DNA of 64,000 bases from Burkholderia ubonensis (GTDB lineage: Bacteria; Pseudomonadota; Gammaproteobacteria; Burkholderiales; Burkholderiaceae). The stretch spans positions 310,001 to 374,000 of the forward strand of contig NZ_CADFEB010000010.1 in assembly GCF_902833085.1 (NCBI RefSeq). The letters are read 5' to 3'. Position 1 is the first letter of the stretch, and every line of letters begins with the position of its first letter. The position numbers and the translations under genes are program-made. Shown piece after piece: positions 1-8,660 of the stretch. The notes beneath the pieces are model-generated. The model was not told the origin of the DNA, ran no database searches, and saw only the letters and a list, made by a program, of their open reading frames with translations.

Positions 1-1656
1 CGCGAGGTCGAGCTCGGCGCGCTTCAACTGGTCCGCATACGCGTCATAGGGCGCGGGCGACGCGATCAGCGTGACGTCCGGATCGCCGTCCCAGCCGGCC
101 GGCAGCGCCGGCCCGACGAACGACACGCGAAGCTTGCCCGGATACCGGCGCCGCAGTTCGGCGAGCCCCAGCCGGGCCTGTTCGAGACGAGGGCCGTCGA
201 GCCCGGCGCCGGATACCGCGAGGTTCACGTGATCGCGAACGCCGGGTGCCGCGCGGTACAACTGCTCGACATCGATGTCGGTCGGCAGCACGTGGACCGA
301 TGCGTTGACCTGCCGGTACTGCCGCGCCAGCGCCTCCGACGGCACGACGAGCGCATGCGCGCGCTGCGCGGCGTAGCGGATGTTCGCGTTGCGGCGCGCG
401 TTGTCGGCGGCCCCGGGCGCGCCGGCGAGCAGCGTGTCGAGCGGTGCGTCGATCTCGTAGACGACCGGCTTGCCGAGCGCGAACAGCTGTTCCAGCGCAG
501 CCGGAGACAGCAGGCCCGGCGTGTCGCCCTGCAGCACGATCAGGTCGGCGCGTTGCAGCGCGTCCGCATCGAGGCCGGCTTGCGAGACGGGAAAGCTCAG
601 CTCCCATTCGCGCTCCAGCCTGGCGAACGGCTGCGCGAAGCGCACGCTGGCGCGTGCGTGCGCGGCCGGCTCGGCGGTCACGACCGCGATGCGCTTGCGC
701 GGCGAGGCCGCCTGGCGGCCGGCGGCGCCGGCCGCGACGGCCTGCGCGTCGAGTTCGTCCGCGCGGGCCTGGGTCTTGTCGATGAACGTCTGCAACTGCC
801 GCCAGAACGTTTCCTCTTCCTGCAGGTACGCGTCGCGCGCTTCGTGAACGGTGGCTTTCGCGCGGGCAATCTCCGCTTCGTCGAGCCCCCACGCGATACC
901 CTTGCCGTCCATCACCCAGCGCTCGGCCTTCGGCATCGACGCGTCGTTCAGGATGCACACGACCGGACAGCCGCACAGCAGCGCCTCGAACGCGGCGGTC
1001 GACCACTCGTACATGTACACGCATTCGACCTGGCGAAACAGCGCCGCGAGCTCGTGCGCCGAGCGTTCCGGCACGCGGTTCGAGATCTCGATCGAATCGG
1101 CGGTGACCGGATGCAGGCTGCCGCCGCGCACCAGGTGCCGGTTGATGAAGACGGCCGTGCCGCTGCGGCGCGCGTCGTCGACGCCGTCGCTGTTGAAGAT
1201 GCGCGTGTCGACCAGCGGCATGCGCAGCAGGTCCGCCTGCCATCCCGCAGGCACCAGCGTCGGCCCGAACGTGAACACGAGGTCGCTCGGCTGCAGGTCG
1301 ATCGCGTTGCCCTCGACGCGGCCGGGTTCGGCAAGCAGATAGCGCGCGACGCAGCGCGTGCCGAACGGATTGGCGGAGACGATTTCCGGATAGACGGCGA
1401 TCGGGCTGCGATTCGCGTCGGCGTGCGCCTGCGCGACGTCGTTGGTCAGATGCGGCGTGCGCAGGTCCGGATGCACGCCATCCGTGTTGACGTACGCTTC
1501 GTGGCCGAGCAGGTTCAGCACGTGGCACAGGTAGTGCATCGCGCGGACGCCGCCGGACGTCTGCCGGAATTTCGGTGCGCAGACGTAGTACGGGTGGTCG
1601 AGCCGCGCAAAGATGCGCGACCCGCGGTGCGTCGGGCCGGAAGTCGGAATCGTCAT
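1..1656 (-). CDS. Glycosyltransferase, two-domain (3' end outside window)
   Basis: Open frame of 552 codons from an ATG at 1656 to the window edge, so the C-terminus is missing. The N-terminal part reads MTIPTSGPTHRGSRIFARLD; around residues 213-232 lies VYMYEWSTAAFEALLCGCPV, the usual nucleotide-sugar-binding tail of GT-B glycosyltransferases. From about residue 318 (RKRIAVVTAEPAAHARASVR) a second glycosyltransferase-like domain begins, with another Rossmann-type segment (GKPVVYEIDAPLDTLLAG). The start lies 2 bases after the stop of the upstream aminotransferase gene, so it is the last visible gene of the minus-strand sugar operon. It probably transfers the sugar made by that operon or extends the glycan; donor and acceptor cannot be told from sequence. 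Confidence 0.8.
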   Translation of the reverse strand, partial: MTIPTSGPTHRGSRIFARLDHPYYVCAPKFRQTSGGVRAMHYLCHVLNLLGHEAYVNTDGVHPDLRTPHLTNDVAQAHADANRSPIAVYPEIVSANPFGTRCVARYLLAEPGRVEGNAIDLQPSDLVFTFGPTLVPAGWQADLLRMPLVDTRIFNSDGVDDARRSGTAVFINRHLVRGGSLHPVTADSIEISNRVPERSAHELAALFRQVECVYMYEWSTAAFEALLCGCPVVCILNDASMPKAERWVMDGKGIAWGLDEAEIARAKATVHEARDAYLQEEETFWRQLQTFIDKTQARADELDAQAVAAGAAGRQAASPRKRIAVVTAEPAAHARASVRFAQPFARLEREWELSFPVSQAGLDADALQRADLIVLQGDTPGLLSPAALEQLFALGKPVVYEIDAPLDTLLAGAPGAADNARRNANIRYAAQRAHALVVPSEALARQYRQVNASVHVLPTDIDVEQLYRAAPGVRDHVNLAVSGAGLDGPRLEQARLGLAELRRRYPGKLRVSFVGPALPAGWDGDPDVTLIASPAPYDAYADQLKRAELDLA

Positions 1657-1658
1657 CG

Positions 1659-2816
1659 TTATCGGGTGCGGTAGAAATCGAAGACCACGTCGAGGATGCG
1701 GTCCTGTTCGGCTTCGGTCATGTCGTGGTACAGCGGCAGCCGCACGAGCCGGTCGGCGACGAGGTCCGTCACCGGCAGCCCGGACCCGCAGCGCCCGTAG
1801 CGCCGGCCGGCCGGCGAACTGTGCAGCGGCACGTAATGGAACACGGCGTTCACGCCCAGCGCGCGGATCTGCTGCAGCAGCTCGGTGCGCTCGGCGAGGT
1901 TGCGCGCGAGGAAATAGAACATGTGGCCGTTGCCGCGCTCGGCGAGCGAAATCGCGGGCAGCTCGACCAGCCCGTCGGCGTGCAGCGGCTGCAGCGCGTC
2001 CTGGTAGCGCTGCACGGTCGCGCGCCGCTGCGCGGTGATCACGTCCGCGTGCTCGAACTGCGCGTACAGGAACGCCGCGATCAGCTCGCCCGGCAGGAAC
2101 GACGAGCCGACGTCGACCCACGTGTACTTGTCGACCTGCCCGCGGAAGAACTGGCTGCGGTTGGTGCCTTTCTCGCGGATGATCTCCGCGCGCTCGACGA
2201 GGCGCGGGTCGTTGACCAGCAGCGCGCCGCCTTCGCCGGAAATCACGTTCTTGGTCTCGTGGAAGCTGAGGCACGCGAGGTGGCCGAGGCTGCCGAGCGG
2301 CTTGCCGTTCCACGTCGACTGCAGCGCCTGCGCGGCGTCCTCGATCACCCACAGATCGTGGTCCGCCGCGAGCTGCCCGATCACGTCCATGTCGCACGCG
2401 ACGCCCGCATAGTGCACCGGCACGATCGCGCGGGTGCGCTCGGTGATCGCGGCGGCGACGAGCGTCTCGTCGAGGTTCAGCGTGTCGCGGCGGATGTCGA
2501 CGAACACCGGCGTCGCACCGCGCAGCACGAATGCGTTGGCGGTCGACACGAACGTGTAGGACGGCATGATTACTTCGTCGCCGGGCTGCACGTCGGCGAG
2601 GATCGCGGCCATCTCGAGCGCGGCCGTGCACGAGTGCGTGAGCAGCGCGCGCCGGCAGCCGATGCGCGCTTCCAGCCAGCGGTGGCAGAGCTTCGTGAAC
2701 GCCTGGTCGCCGGCGAGGCCGCCCTGCTCGACCGCTTTCGCGATGTAGTAGAGCTCCTTGCCGACCACGAACGGGCGGCCGAACGGAATGCTGTCGAGAT
2801 TGGGTGGGCCGAACAT
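1659..2816 (-). CDS. rffA: dTDP-4-amino-4,6-dideoxyhexose transaminase (RffA/WecE family)
   Basis: 385 residues, the full family length. A PLP-dependent DegT/DnrJ/EryC1 aminotransferase that puts an amino group on C4 of dTDP-4-keto-6-deoxyglucose. It follows E. coli RffA/WecE closely: GDEVIMPSYTFVSTANAFVL, VPVHYAGVACDMD, the PLP lysine in LSFHETKN, and REKGTNRSQFFRGQVDKYTW. The product could be dTDP-Fuc4N (RffA) or dTDP-viosamine/Qui4N (VioA-type); the family cannot be split by eye. B. cenocepacia flagellin is known to carry a 4-amino-4,6-dideoxyglucose derivative, which makes the VioA-like role attractive here. No rmlA/rmlB is in the window, so dTDP-4-keto-6-deoxyglucose must come from elsewhere. 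Confidence 0.9.
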   Translation of the reverse strand: MFGPPNLDSIPFGRPFVVGKELYYIAKAVEQGGLAGDQAFTKLCHRWLEARIGCRRALLTHSCTAALEMAAILADVQPGDEVIMPSYTFVSTANAFVLRGATPVFVDIRRDTLNLDETLVAAAITERTRAIVPVHYAGVACDMDVIGQLAADHDLWVIEDAAQALQSTWNGKPLGSLGHLACLSFHETKNVISGEGGALLVNDPRLVERAEIIREKGTNRSQFFRGQVDKYTWVDVGSSFLPGELIAAFLYAQFEHADVITAQRRATVQRYQDALQPLHADGLVELPAISLAERGNGHMFYFLARNLAERTELLQQIRALGVNAVFHYVPLHSSPAGRRYGRCGSGLPVTDLVADRLVRLPLYHDMTEAEQDRILDVVFDFYRTR

Positions 2817-2874
2817 GGTCAGGCTCCGCGGTAAGGGGTGGGACGATCGGCCGCGCGGCGTGCGCGCGGCGCGC

Positions 2875-3522
2875 TCAGGCGTCCTTGCGGACGAGGATCG
2901 TGAATTCGTACAGGCCGTAGTCGTGCAGCAGCGCGACCTGGCGCGAATAGCGGCGCTTGCAGCGGTCGAACAGCGCGCACGGGTCGGCGTAATACAGGAG
3001 GTCCGGACGCATGAACGGCGGATCGGAATACGACGTCAGGCAGTTGAACGCGAAGCCCCGGCGGCTCGTCTCGTGCAGCGTGTCGAGCGTCGCGTGGATG
3101 TAGTCGAGCCACGCGTCGTCGCCGTGACCGCGCCTGACGTTGAAGATGCCGGACGCGATCCCGTAGTCCGACGCGGCCTGCGGCGTCGCGCCGACATGAA
3201 ACGCGACGTTCGGGTCGTCGCGATAGCGCTGCCGCGCGGCGTCGACCATGTCGGACGAGATGTCGTTGCCCGCATACGCGAAGCCGTCCGGCAGCGCGCG
3301 CGCCTTCAGGAAATCGACCAGCGCGCCGTAGCCGCAGCCGATGTCGTTCACCGAGTGGCCGCCGGACGCGGGCAGGATCTTCGTCAGCTGCTCGAAGCGC
3401 AGGAACTGGCCGGTTTCGCCGTTCCAGTCCACGCCGCGCGCGGTGGCGCCGTGCTCCGCCAGCCGCGCGCTGTAGTACGCGGCCACTTCCTGCAGCAGGC
3501 TTGCATGCGGGGTATCGCTCAT
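2875..3522 (-). CDS. SAM-dependent methyltransferase, class I
   Basis: 215 residues. Motif I of the SAM-binding Rossmann fold is visible (SVNDIGCGYGALVDFL, about residues 57-72), followed by an acidic motif II region (GNDISSDMVDAAR). The start is the ATG at 3522 (MSDTPHASLL), which has GAGG eight bases upstream; a GTG at 3531 and an ATG at 3528 lie in frame but sit too near that site. It begins 10 bases after the stop of the WbqC-family gene. An N- or O-methyl group on the operon's amino sugar is a reasonable guess, by analogy with viosamine clusters of other flagellin islands, but the substrate is not shown by the sequence. Confidence 0.8.
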   Translation of the reverse strand: MSDTPHASLLQEVAAYYSARLAEHGATARGVDWNGETGQFLRFEQLTKILPASGGHSVNDIGCGYGALVDFLKARALPDGFAYAGNDISSDMVDAARQRYRDDPNVAFHVGATPQAASDYGIASGIFNVRRGHGDDAWLDYIHATLDTLHETSRRGFAFNCLTSYSDPPFMRPDLLYYADPCALFDRCKRRYSRQVALLHDYGLYEFTILVRKDA

Positions 3523-3532
3523 GTGCATCACC

Positions 3533-4255
3533 TCACGCTTTCGAGGTCAGCGCGTACCGGCGCGCATCGGGACCGCAGTGGAACAGCACGTCGAGCACCG
3601 TCACGCCGTGGACGAAGTCGCCCCACTGCTGCGGATACTCGGGATAGGCCGGGTAGTCGAACCAGCGCACCGCGACCCCGGCGTCGGCGAACAGCTTCTC
3701 GTCCAGGTAGCTGCGCGCGGCCGGGCCCGACAGGTACTCGGTCGCGCCCGCCTGCACGCACAGGTTCAGCAGCTTCTCGGTGCGGTCGCCATGCAGTTCG
3801 TAGTCCGAAGACGACGACACGCGCGTGTCGATCTCCAGTTGCCGGAGAACCCACGTCAGCATCGCGCGATTCAGCTCGCTCAGCATCCCGTACGTGCGGC
3901 CGGTGTAAAGCGCTTCGAGCTCGTCCGCGTAGCGCTCGAAGTGCGGCGCGCGCGCGTAGTTCTGCTGCAGGCGCTTCCAGTGCAGCGGCGCCCAGTCGGC
4001 GCCGTCGATTTCCGTTTCGCGGATCGACTGGTGATACTTGCCCTTCACCTTCACCGGCACGCTCAGCCATTGCACGCCCTGCGGCGTCTTGATCTGGTTG
4101 CGGTTGCGCCAGTCGCGGCGCGTGTACTGCGCGTCGTCGTAGAGGATGAACTCGTCGCAGGCGGCGATCAGGTCGAAGTAGCCCTTCCACGGGATGTAGT
4201 TGGACTGGACGATCGCCACCCGCTTCGCGTCGCGGCTCATGGGCGTGCCGCTCAT
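3533..4255 (-). CDS. WbqC-family protein
   Basis: 240 residues with the hallmarks of the WbqC family: VAIVQSNYIPWKGYFDLIA, DEFILYDDAQYTRRDWRNRN, and a C-terminal FDYPAYPEYPQQWGDFVHG and SVLD-like segment. The family is found in O-antigen and other polysaccharide clusters; its biochemical role is unsettled (a sugar acyl- or aminoacyl-modifying role has been proposed). The start at 4255 is preferred because it overlaps the upstream stop in an ATGA junction; MSRDAK at 4240 is an alternative. Its place between aminotransferase/methyltransferase and oxidoreductase fits N-acylation of an amino sugar, such as the hydroxybutanoyl group known on Burkholderia flagellin, but that is inference. Confidence 0.85.
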   Translation of the reverse strand: MSGTPMSRDAKRVAIVQSNYIPWKGYFDLIAACDEFILYDDAQYTRRDWRNRNQIKTPQGVQWLSVPVKVKGKYHQSIRETEIDGADWAPLHWKRLQQNYARAPHFERYADELEALYTGRTYGMLSELNRAMLTWVLRQLEIDTRVSSSSDYELHGDRTEKLLNLCVQAGATEYLSGPAARSYLDEKLFADAGVAVRWFDYPAYPEYPQQWGDFVHGVTVLDVLFHCGPDARRYALTSKA

Positions 4256-5637
4256 GCCGGGATGTGGCCGTACCGGTACATGTCGACGAGCTCGGGCGGA
4301 ATGCCCCAGTCCGTCGCGCCCAGCCTGTCGTGCAGCGCTTCGAGGTCCGCGCGCATCGCGTTCTGGAGCTGCTCGACCATGCGGTTTCGCGCCGGCACGA
4401 AATCGTGCTGGTAGGCCGCATTGATCTGATGGCGCACCGTCTTCGCGATCGCGGCCTCGCGCGTCATGTTGCGGATCAGCGGACGCTCGGGCGCCAGTTC
4501 CGCGTAGCGCGGATCGATCGGCTGGCCGCGCATCGCCGCGACGAGGTCGCGGCACAGCACCGGCGACAGGTGGAAGCCGTCGCGCTTGGTCCCGCCGAGT
4601 ATCCACAGGTCCCGCACGCTGGTTTCGCCGAACAGCGGATACAGGTCGGACGTCGTCGGCCGCCAGCCGACGTTGACGTTGACCAGGTTCGCGCGCGAGA
4701 AGCGCGTGTTGATCTGGTCCATCGCGGATTTCAGCAGCGTGTACGCGCTGCCGGCGTGGCCGTGCTCGTGCGGCACCGGGCTGATGTAGTTGCTGGCGCC
4801 GACCAGCGTGCGGTCCGGCCCGTACGGCGCCGAATACACGCCGCACGCGAGGCCGCGGTTGGTCGTGCGCACGCAGTGCGTGTGCACGTTCTCCGCGCTC
4901 TGCAGCTCGACCGACATGCCGATGCCGTAGAACATCCGCTGCACCGGCAGCTCCGGCAGGCTCGCCTGCAGCACGCGCGTCAGGTTGGCGCCGTTGCTGA
5001 GGATGAAGCGGTCCGCGCCGAGCACGCTGCCGTCGGACAGCCGCGCGGCGACGACGCGCCCGCCGGCCGTGTCGAGCCGCTCGACTTCGGCGTCGATGAA
5101 GCGCGCGTTGCCGACCTGCGCGACGGACTCGGTCAGCGCATCGAGAAACTGCTTCGGATTGGCCCAGCCTTCACGCTTCAGGAACACCGCCTTCAGCGCG
5201 CGATAGCGAGGGTCGGGGTGATAGTTCGGGATGCCTGACGGATCGACCGCCTCGCAGGGCTCCTCGAATTCGCGGCAGAACCGCTGCATGGCCGCGAAGT
5301 TCTCGTCGTCGAGCGCGTCGGTTGCCGCGTTGTTCAGCACGAAGGTGCCGAAGCCGTGCGCGACCGCGCGTTCCGGCGTGCAGATCTCGGCGAACACGGC
5401 GGGCCAGGCTGCCGTCGCCGCGCGGCTCAGTTCGAACTTGAAGCGGTCGATCGGCGTGCCGAGCGAGTCGCCTTCGAGCTCGGTAAAGGAGTTGAGCATT
5501 GCCGCCGCCGCGCGCGTCGCCGAGCCGGGCCGATGCGCGTGGCCGACGATGACGAGCTCGACGCCCGGGTCGGCCTGCTGCCATGCGCGGGCCGTCATCA
5601 AACCGAGAATGCCGTTGCCGAGGATTGCGATTTTCAT
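4252..5637 (-). CDS. FAD-dependent oxidoreductase (DAO family)
   Basis: 461 residues starting MKIAILGNGILGLMTARAWQ, where GNGILG is the dinucleotide-binding GxGxxG. Further DAO-type features are ATRAAAAMLNSFTE, a central RFILSNGANLTRVLQ, and near residue 370 DLYPLFGETSVRDLWILGG, typical of the C-terminal FAD contact. About 80 residues follow that core (ELAPERPLIRNMTREAA to GHIPA), an unusual tail with no domain I recognise. The start at 5637 forms an ATGA overlap with the upstream methyltransferase; the stop forms another with the WbqC gene. Oxidation of a sugar hydroxyl or amine, or of the acyl donor, is possible; the substrate is unknown. Confidence 0.8.
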   Translation of the reverse strand: MKIAILGNGILGLMTARAWQQADPGVELVIVGHAHRPGSATRAAAAMLNSFTELEGDSLGTPIDRFKFELSRAATAAWPAVFAEICTPERAVAHGFGTFVLNNAATDALDDENFAAMQRFCREFEEPCEAVDPSGIPNYHPDPRYRALKAVFLKREGWANPKQFLDALTESVAQVGNARFIDAEVERLDTAGGRVVAARLSDGSVLGADRFILSNGANLTRVLQASLPELPVQRMFYGIGMSVELQSAENVHTHCVRTTNRGLACGVYSAPYGPDRTLVGASNYISPVPHEHGHAGSAYTLLKSAMDQINTRFSRANLVNVNVGWRPTTSDLYPLFGETSVRDLWILGGTKRDGFHLSPVLCRDLVAAMRGQPIDPRYAELAPERPLIRNMTREAAIAKTVRHQINAAYQHDFVPARNRMVEQLQNAMRADLEALHDRLGATDWGIPPELVDMYRYGHIPA

Positions 5638-6419
5638 TTGCGTGCGCCTCCGCCTTCGGGGAACGACAGGTAGCAGAGCGACGGATACGCCGCCGCCTTG
5701 TGGATCTGGTGCGGACGATTGCCGAGCAGGTCGCGCAGGTAATGGATGCCTTCGGCCGGCAACTGGCCGCCGCGGGTGAGCTGCCAGAACGCAACGACGC
5801 CGCCGGGCACCAGCCGCTCCATCACCGCTTCGAACGCGTGCCGGGTCGGCTCGATCACGTTCAGGTCGAACCATGCGAGCGCGACCATCTCGCCGGGATG
5901 CGCTTCGTCGAACGCCGCCAGCGTGTCGCGGCAGTCGCCTTCCCACACGCGGTGCTTGTCATGCACGTGCCCCATCGCGTTGTTGCGCTCGTGCAGGTTC
6001 AGCAGCTTGCGCAGCAGGTCGGCGTACTCGCTCGACAGCGAGTACGTGCCGTCGGAGAACAGCTTGCGGTCGCGCGCGTCGTTCTCGTTGAAGCCCGTGT
6101 AGCCCGTGAACGTATCGAACGCGTGAATGCGGCGCTGGAAGTTCAGCGGCTCGAGAATCGCGCGGAAGTTCTCGCACAGCACGGCGGTCTGCCCGCGCCA
6201 CGTGCCCATGTCGAGGATCGCGCCCGGCAGCGGCACGATCCGCTGGTACACCTCGAACGTCGCCAGGATGCGCGCGAGCAGCGAGCCGCGCACGAACAGG
6301 CCGAGCGAGCGTTCCAGCTCCTCACGCGTCGCAGGATAGGTCTGCATCAGGTCGAACAGTTCGCGGCGCGCCGCGAGCTGATCGCCGTCTGCGTTGGTGA
6401 TGATCGCTGATTCGTGCAT
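5634..6419 (-). CDS. TylF/macrocin O-methyltransferase-like protein
   Basis: 261 residues from ATG 6419 (MHESAIITNADGD), with GGAG nine bases upstream; the frame stays open further upstream but has no better start. SAM motif I is ILDMGTWRGQTAVLCENF (about residues 74-91), with HAFDTFTGYTG and ALAWFDLNVIEPT downstream, a layout seen in TylF-type sugar O-methyltransferases. It is the first gene of the minus-strand operon, head to head with the GT41 operon across 453 bases. A sugar O-methyltransferase is the likely role; the exact position methylated is unknown. Confidence 0.75.
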   Translation of the reverse strand: MHESAIITNADGDQLAARRELFDLMQTYPATREELERSLGLFVRGSLLARILATFEVYQRIVPLPGAILDMGTWRGQTAVLCENFRAILEPLNFQRRIHAFDTFTGYTGFNENDARDRKLFSDGTYSLSSEYADLLRKLLNLHERNNAMGHVHDKHRVWEGDCRDTLAAFDEAHPGEMVALAWFDLNVIEPTRHAFEAVMERLVPGGVVAFWQLTRGGQLPAEGIHYLRDLLGNRPHQIHKAAAYPSLCYLSFPEGGGARK

Positions 6420-6872
6420 ACACAAGGCTCCAGGCACAAAGGGTGAGACCGGACGAACGCGTGCCCGCTGCGCCCGCATCTGGATGCACGGCCGTCCGCA
6501 TGTCGCAAGTCGGACATCTTTCTGCGATCAAGTCTATCGACCGCCGTCAGGATCGAATGTCGGATTAGCGGCCCATTTCACCCCGCATTTCGATGGATGC
6601 GCGGTGTTCGGCGAGGATTTCGGCGGGCTTGCAGTCGCGGGAAATACGACCAATTCCGGCGCCTGATCGCCGGATTGGAACGCGCTGCGCGCGGAGAGAA
6701 TTCGGACACGTCGGGGACTGTCCGTGCGCGGCGCCGCACGGCCTCGTGGAACTGCGACCGGATGACGCACCGCCGACGTGACCGACTCACCTGCGCCCGT
6801 CGGCTGGAGAGGGTTCAGGACCTTACCGAACACGGCGCGGCCGCGTTTCGAACTAGCAGGACGACAGATCTC
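6420..6872. promoter_or_regulatory. Divergent intergenic region between the two glycan operons
   Basis: 453 bases without a credible gene. It must carry the promoters of both the minus-strand sugar operon (start 6419) and the plus-strand GT41 operon (start 6873). No clear sigma-70 or sigma-28 box is visible to me. An inverted repeat TCCGGCG-N6-CGCCGGA lies at 6655-6674, near the middle, and could be an operator or a short hairpin. The small frames crossing the region do not look coding. Confidence 0.5.
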
Positions 6873-8660
6873 ATGATGCCCATTTCCCCCGCCACCGCCA
6901 CGATCGAACACGCGCTGGCGCACCATCAGGCCGACCGCCTCGAAGAGGCCGAGACCCTGTACCGGCAGATCCTCGACACCGATCCCCGGCACGCGGACGC
7001 GCTCCACCTCCTCGGCCTGATCGGCCATCAGTACGGGCGCTACCAGGAGGCGTCCAACCTGATCATGGCGGCGATCGAGGTCAAGCCCGAGGCGATCTAC
7101 TACTACAACCTCGGCAACGTGATGCAGGCGGACAACCGCCATGCCGCCGCCGTCGAGTGCTTCCGCCTCGCGATCGAGCTGCGGCCCGACTACGTCGACG
7201 CGTACAACAACCTCGGCAATGCGCAGAGGCTCGCCGGCGACGCCCGCGCGGCCGTCGATTCGTTCTGCAAGGTCATCTCGCTGCAGGCGGACAACGCCAA
7301 GGCCTACAACAACCTTGCGAACGCGCTGTTCGACCTGAACGAGATTCCGGCCGCGCTCGAGGCATACCAGCACGCGGTCGCGCTGCACCCCGAACTGCCG
7401 GAGCCGCGCAGCAATCTGCTGTTCGCGAGCCACTGCAGCGAGGCGTTCGACCACGACGCGTATCTCGCCGAGGCCGCGCGCTACGACGAACTCGTCACGC
7501 GGCGCGCGAAGCCGTGGACGGACTGGCTCGTCGACCTGACCGCGCGCGTCGGGCGGCCGCTCAAGGTCGGCATCGTGTCGGGCGACCTGAAGTCGCACCC
7601 GGTCGGCTATTTCATCGAGAGCATGCTGAAGCATCTCGACGCGAACCGGGTCGAGATGCATGCGTACCCGACGCGCGACGTCGAGGACGACGTCACGGCC
7701 CGCATCAAGCCGACTTTCGCGACGTGGACCTGCCTCGCCGGCCTGAGCGACGAGGCGGCGGCCGCGCGGATCCGCGCGGACCGCATCGACGTGCTGTTCG
7801 ACGCATCGGGCCACACGATCTACAACCGCCTGCCCCTGTTCGCGTGGAAGCCGGCGCCGCTGCAGGCGAGCTGGCCCGGCTACTTCGCGAGCACCGGCGT
7901 GCGCGCGATCGACTACGTGATCGGCGATCGCCACGTGCTGCCGCCCGCCGAGGCCGCGCATTTCACCGAGCGGCCGTGGCATCTGCCGGACAGCTATCTG
8001 TGCTTCACGCCGCCGGCCGATGCGATCGACGTCGGCGCGTTGCCGATGCTCGCGAACGGCCATCCGACCTTCGGCTATTTCGGCAAGCTCGCGAAGATCA
8101 CCGATCGCGTCGTCGCGGTCTGGTCGCGCGTGCTGCAGTCGGTCGCGGGCGCGAAGCTGTTCGTGAAGGCGGAGCATCTCGACGATCCGCGCGAACAGCA
8201 GGCGCTCGCCGCGCGCTTCGCGGCGCACGGCATCGACGCGCAGCGCCTGATCCTCGAAGGCCGCTCGCCGCGCGCGGAGTACCTGGCCGCGTACCGGCGC
8301 GTCGACCTGATGCTGAGCCCGTTCCCGTATCCGGGCGGCACGACGACCGCCGAAGCGCTGTGGATGGGCGTGCCCGTGCTGTGCCGGCGCGGCGACCGGT
8401 TCCTGTCGCACATCGCCGAAAGCCTGCTGCATGCGGCGCGGCTGCCCGAGTGGATCGCTGACGACGACGACGCGTATGTCGCGAAGGCCGTCGCGCAGGT
8501 CGGCAAGCCGGCCGAGCTGGCGGTGCTGCGCACGACGCTGCGCGCGCAGCTGCTCGCGTCGCCGCTGTGCGATGCGCCCCGCTTCGCCCGCAATTTCGAG
8601 GACGCGCTGCACGCGATGTGGGCGCGCCACGTCGAAGCCGCGCCGGAAGCGTCCGCGTGA
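6873..8660 (+). CDS. TPR-GT41 glycosyltransferase 1 (SPINDLY/OGT-like)
   Basis: 595 residues from ATG 6873 (MMPISPATATIEH). About five tetratricopeptide repeats fill residues 10-180 (YNLGNVMQADNRHAAAVECF, NNLGNAQRLAGDARAAVDSF), then a GT41 catalytic domain runs from about 225: LKVGIVSGDLKSHPVGYF, DASGHTIYNRLPLFAWKPAP, DYVIGDRHVLPP, FGYFGKLAKI and SPFPYPGGTTTAEALWMGVP. GT41 enzymes attach single sugars to Ser/Thr of proteins, with the TPRs choosing the target. This is the shortest TPR domain of the four paralogues and keeps the standard GHTxxNRL motif. Placed beside fliC, it is a candidate flagellin glycosyltransferase of the FgtA type. The ribosome-binding site is weak. Confidence 0.9.
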   Translation: MMPISPATATIEHALAHHQADRLEEAETLYRQILDTDPRHADALHLLGLIGHQYGRYQEASNLIMAAIEVKPEAIYYYNLGNVMQADNRHAAAVECFRLAIELRPDYVDAYNNLGNAQRLAGDARAAVDSFCKVISLQADNAKAYNNLANALFDLNEIPAALEAYQHAVALHPELPEPRSNLLFASHCSEAFDHDAYLAEAARYDELVTRRAKPWTDWLVDLTARVGRPLKVGIVSGDLKSHPVGYFIESMLKHLDANRVEMHAYPTRDVEDDVTARIKPTFATWTCLAGLSDEAAAARIRADRIDVLFDASGHTIYNRLPLFAWKPAPLQASWPGYFASTGVRAIDYVIGDRHVLPPAEAAHFTERPWHLPDSYLCFTPPADAIDVGALPMLANGHPTFGYFGKLAKITDRVVAVWSRVLQSVAGAKLFVKAEHLDDPREQQALAARFAAHGIDAQRLILEGRSPRAEYLAAYRRVDLMLSPFPYPGGTTTAEALWMGVPVLCRRGDRFLSHIAESLLHAARLPEWIADDDDAYVAKAVAQVGKPAELAVLRTTLRAQLLASPLCDAPRFARNFEDALHAMWARHVEAAPEASA

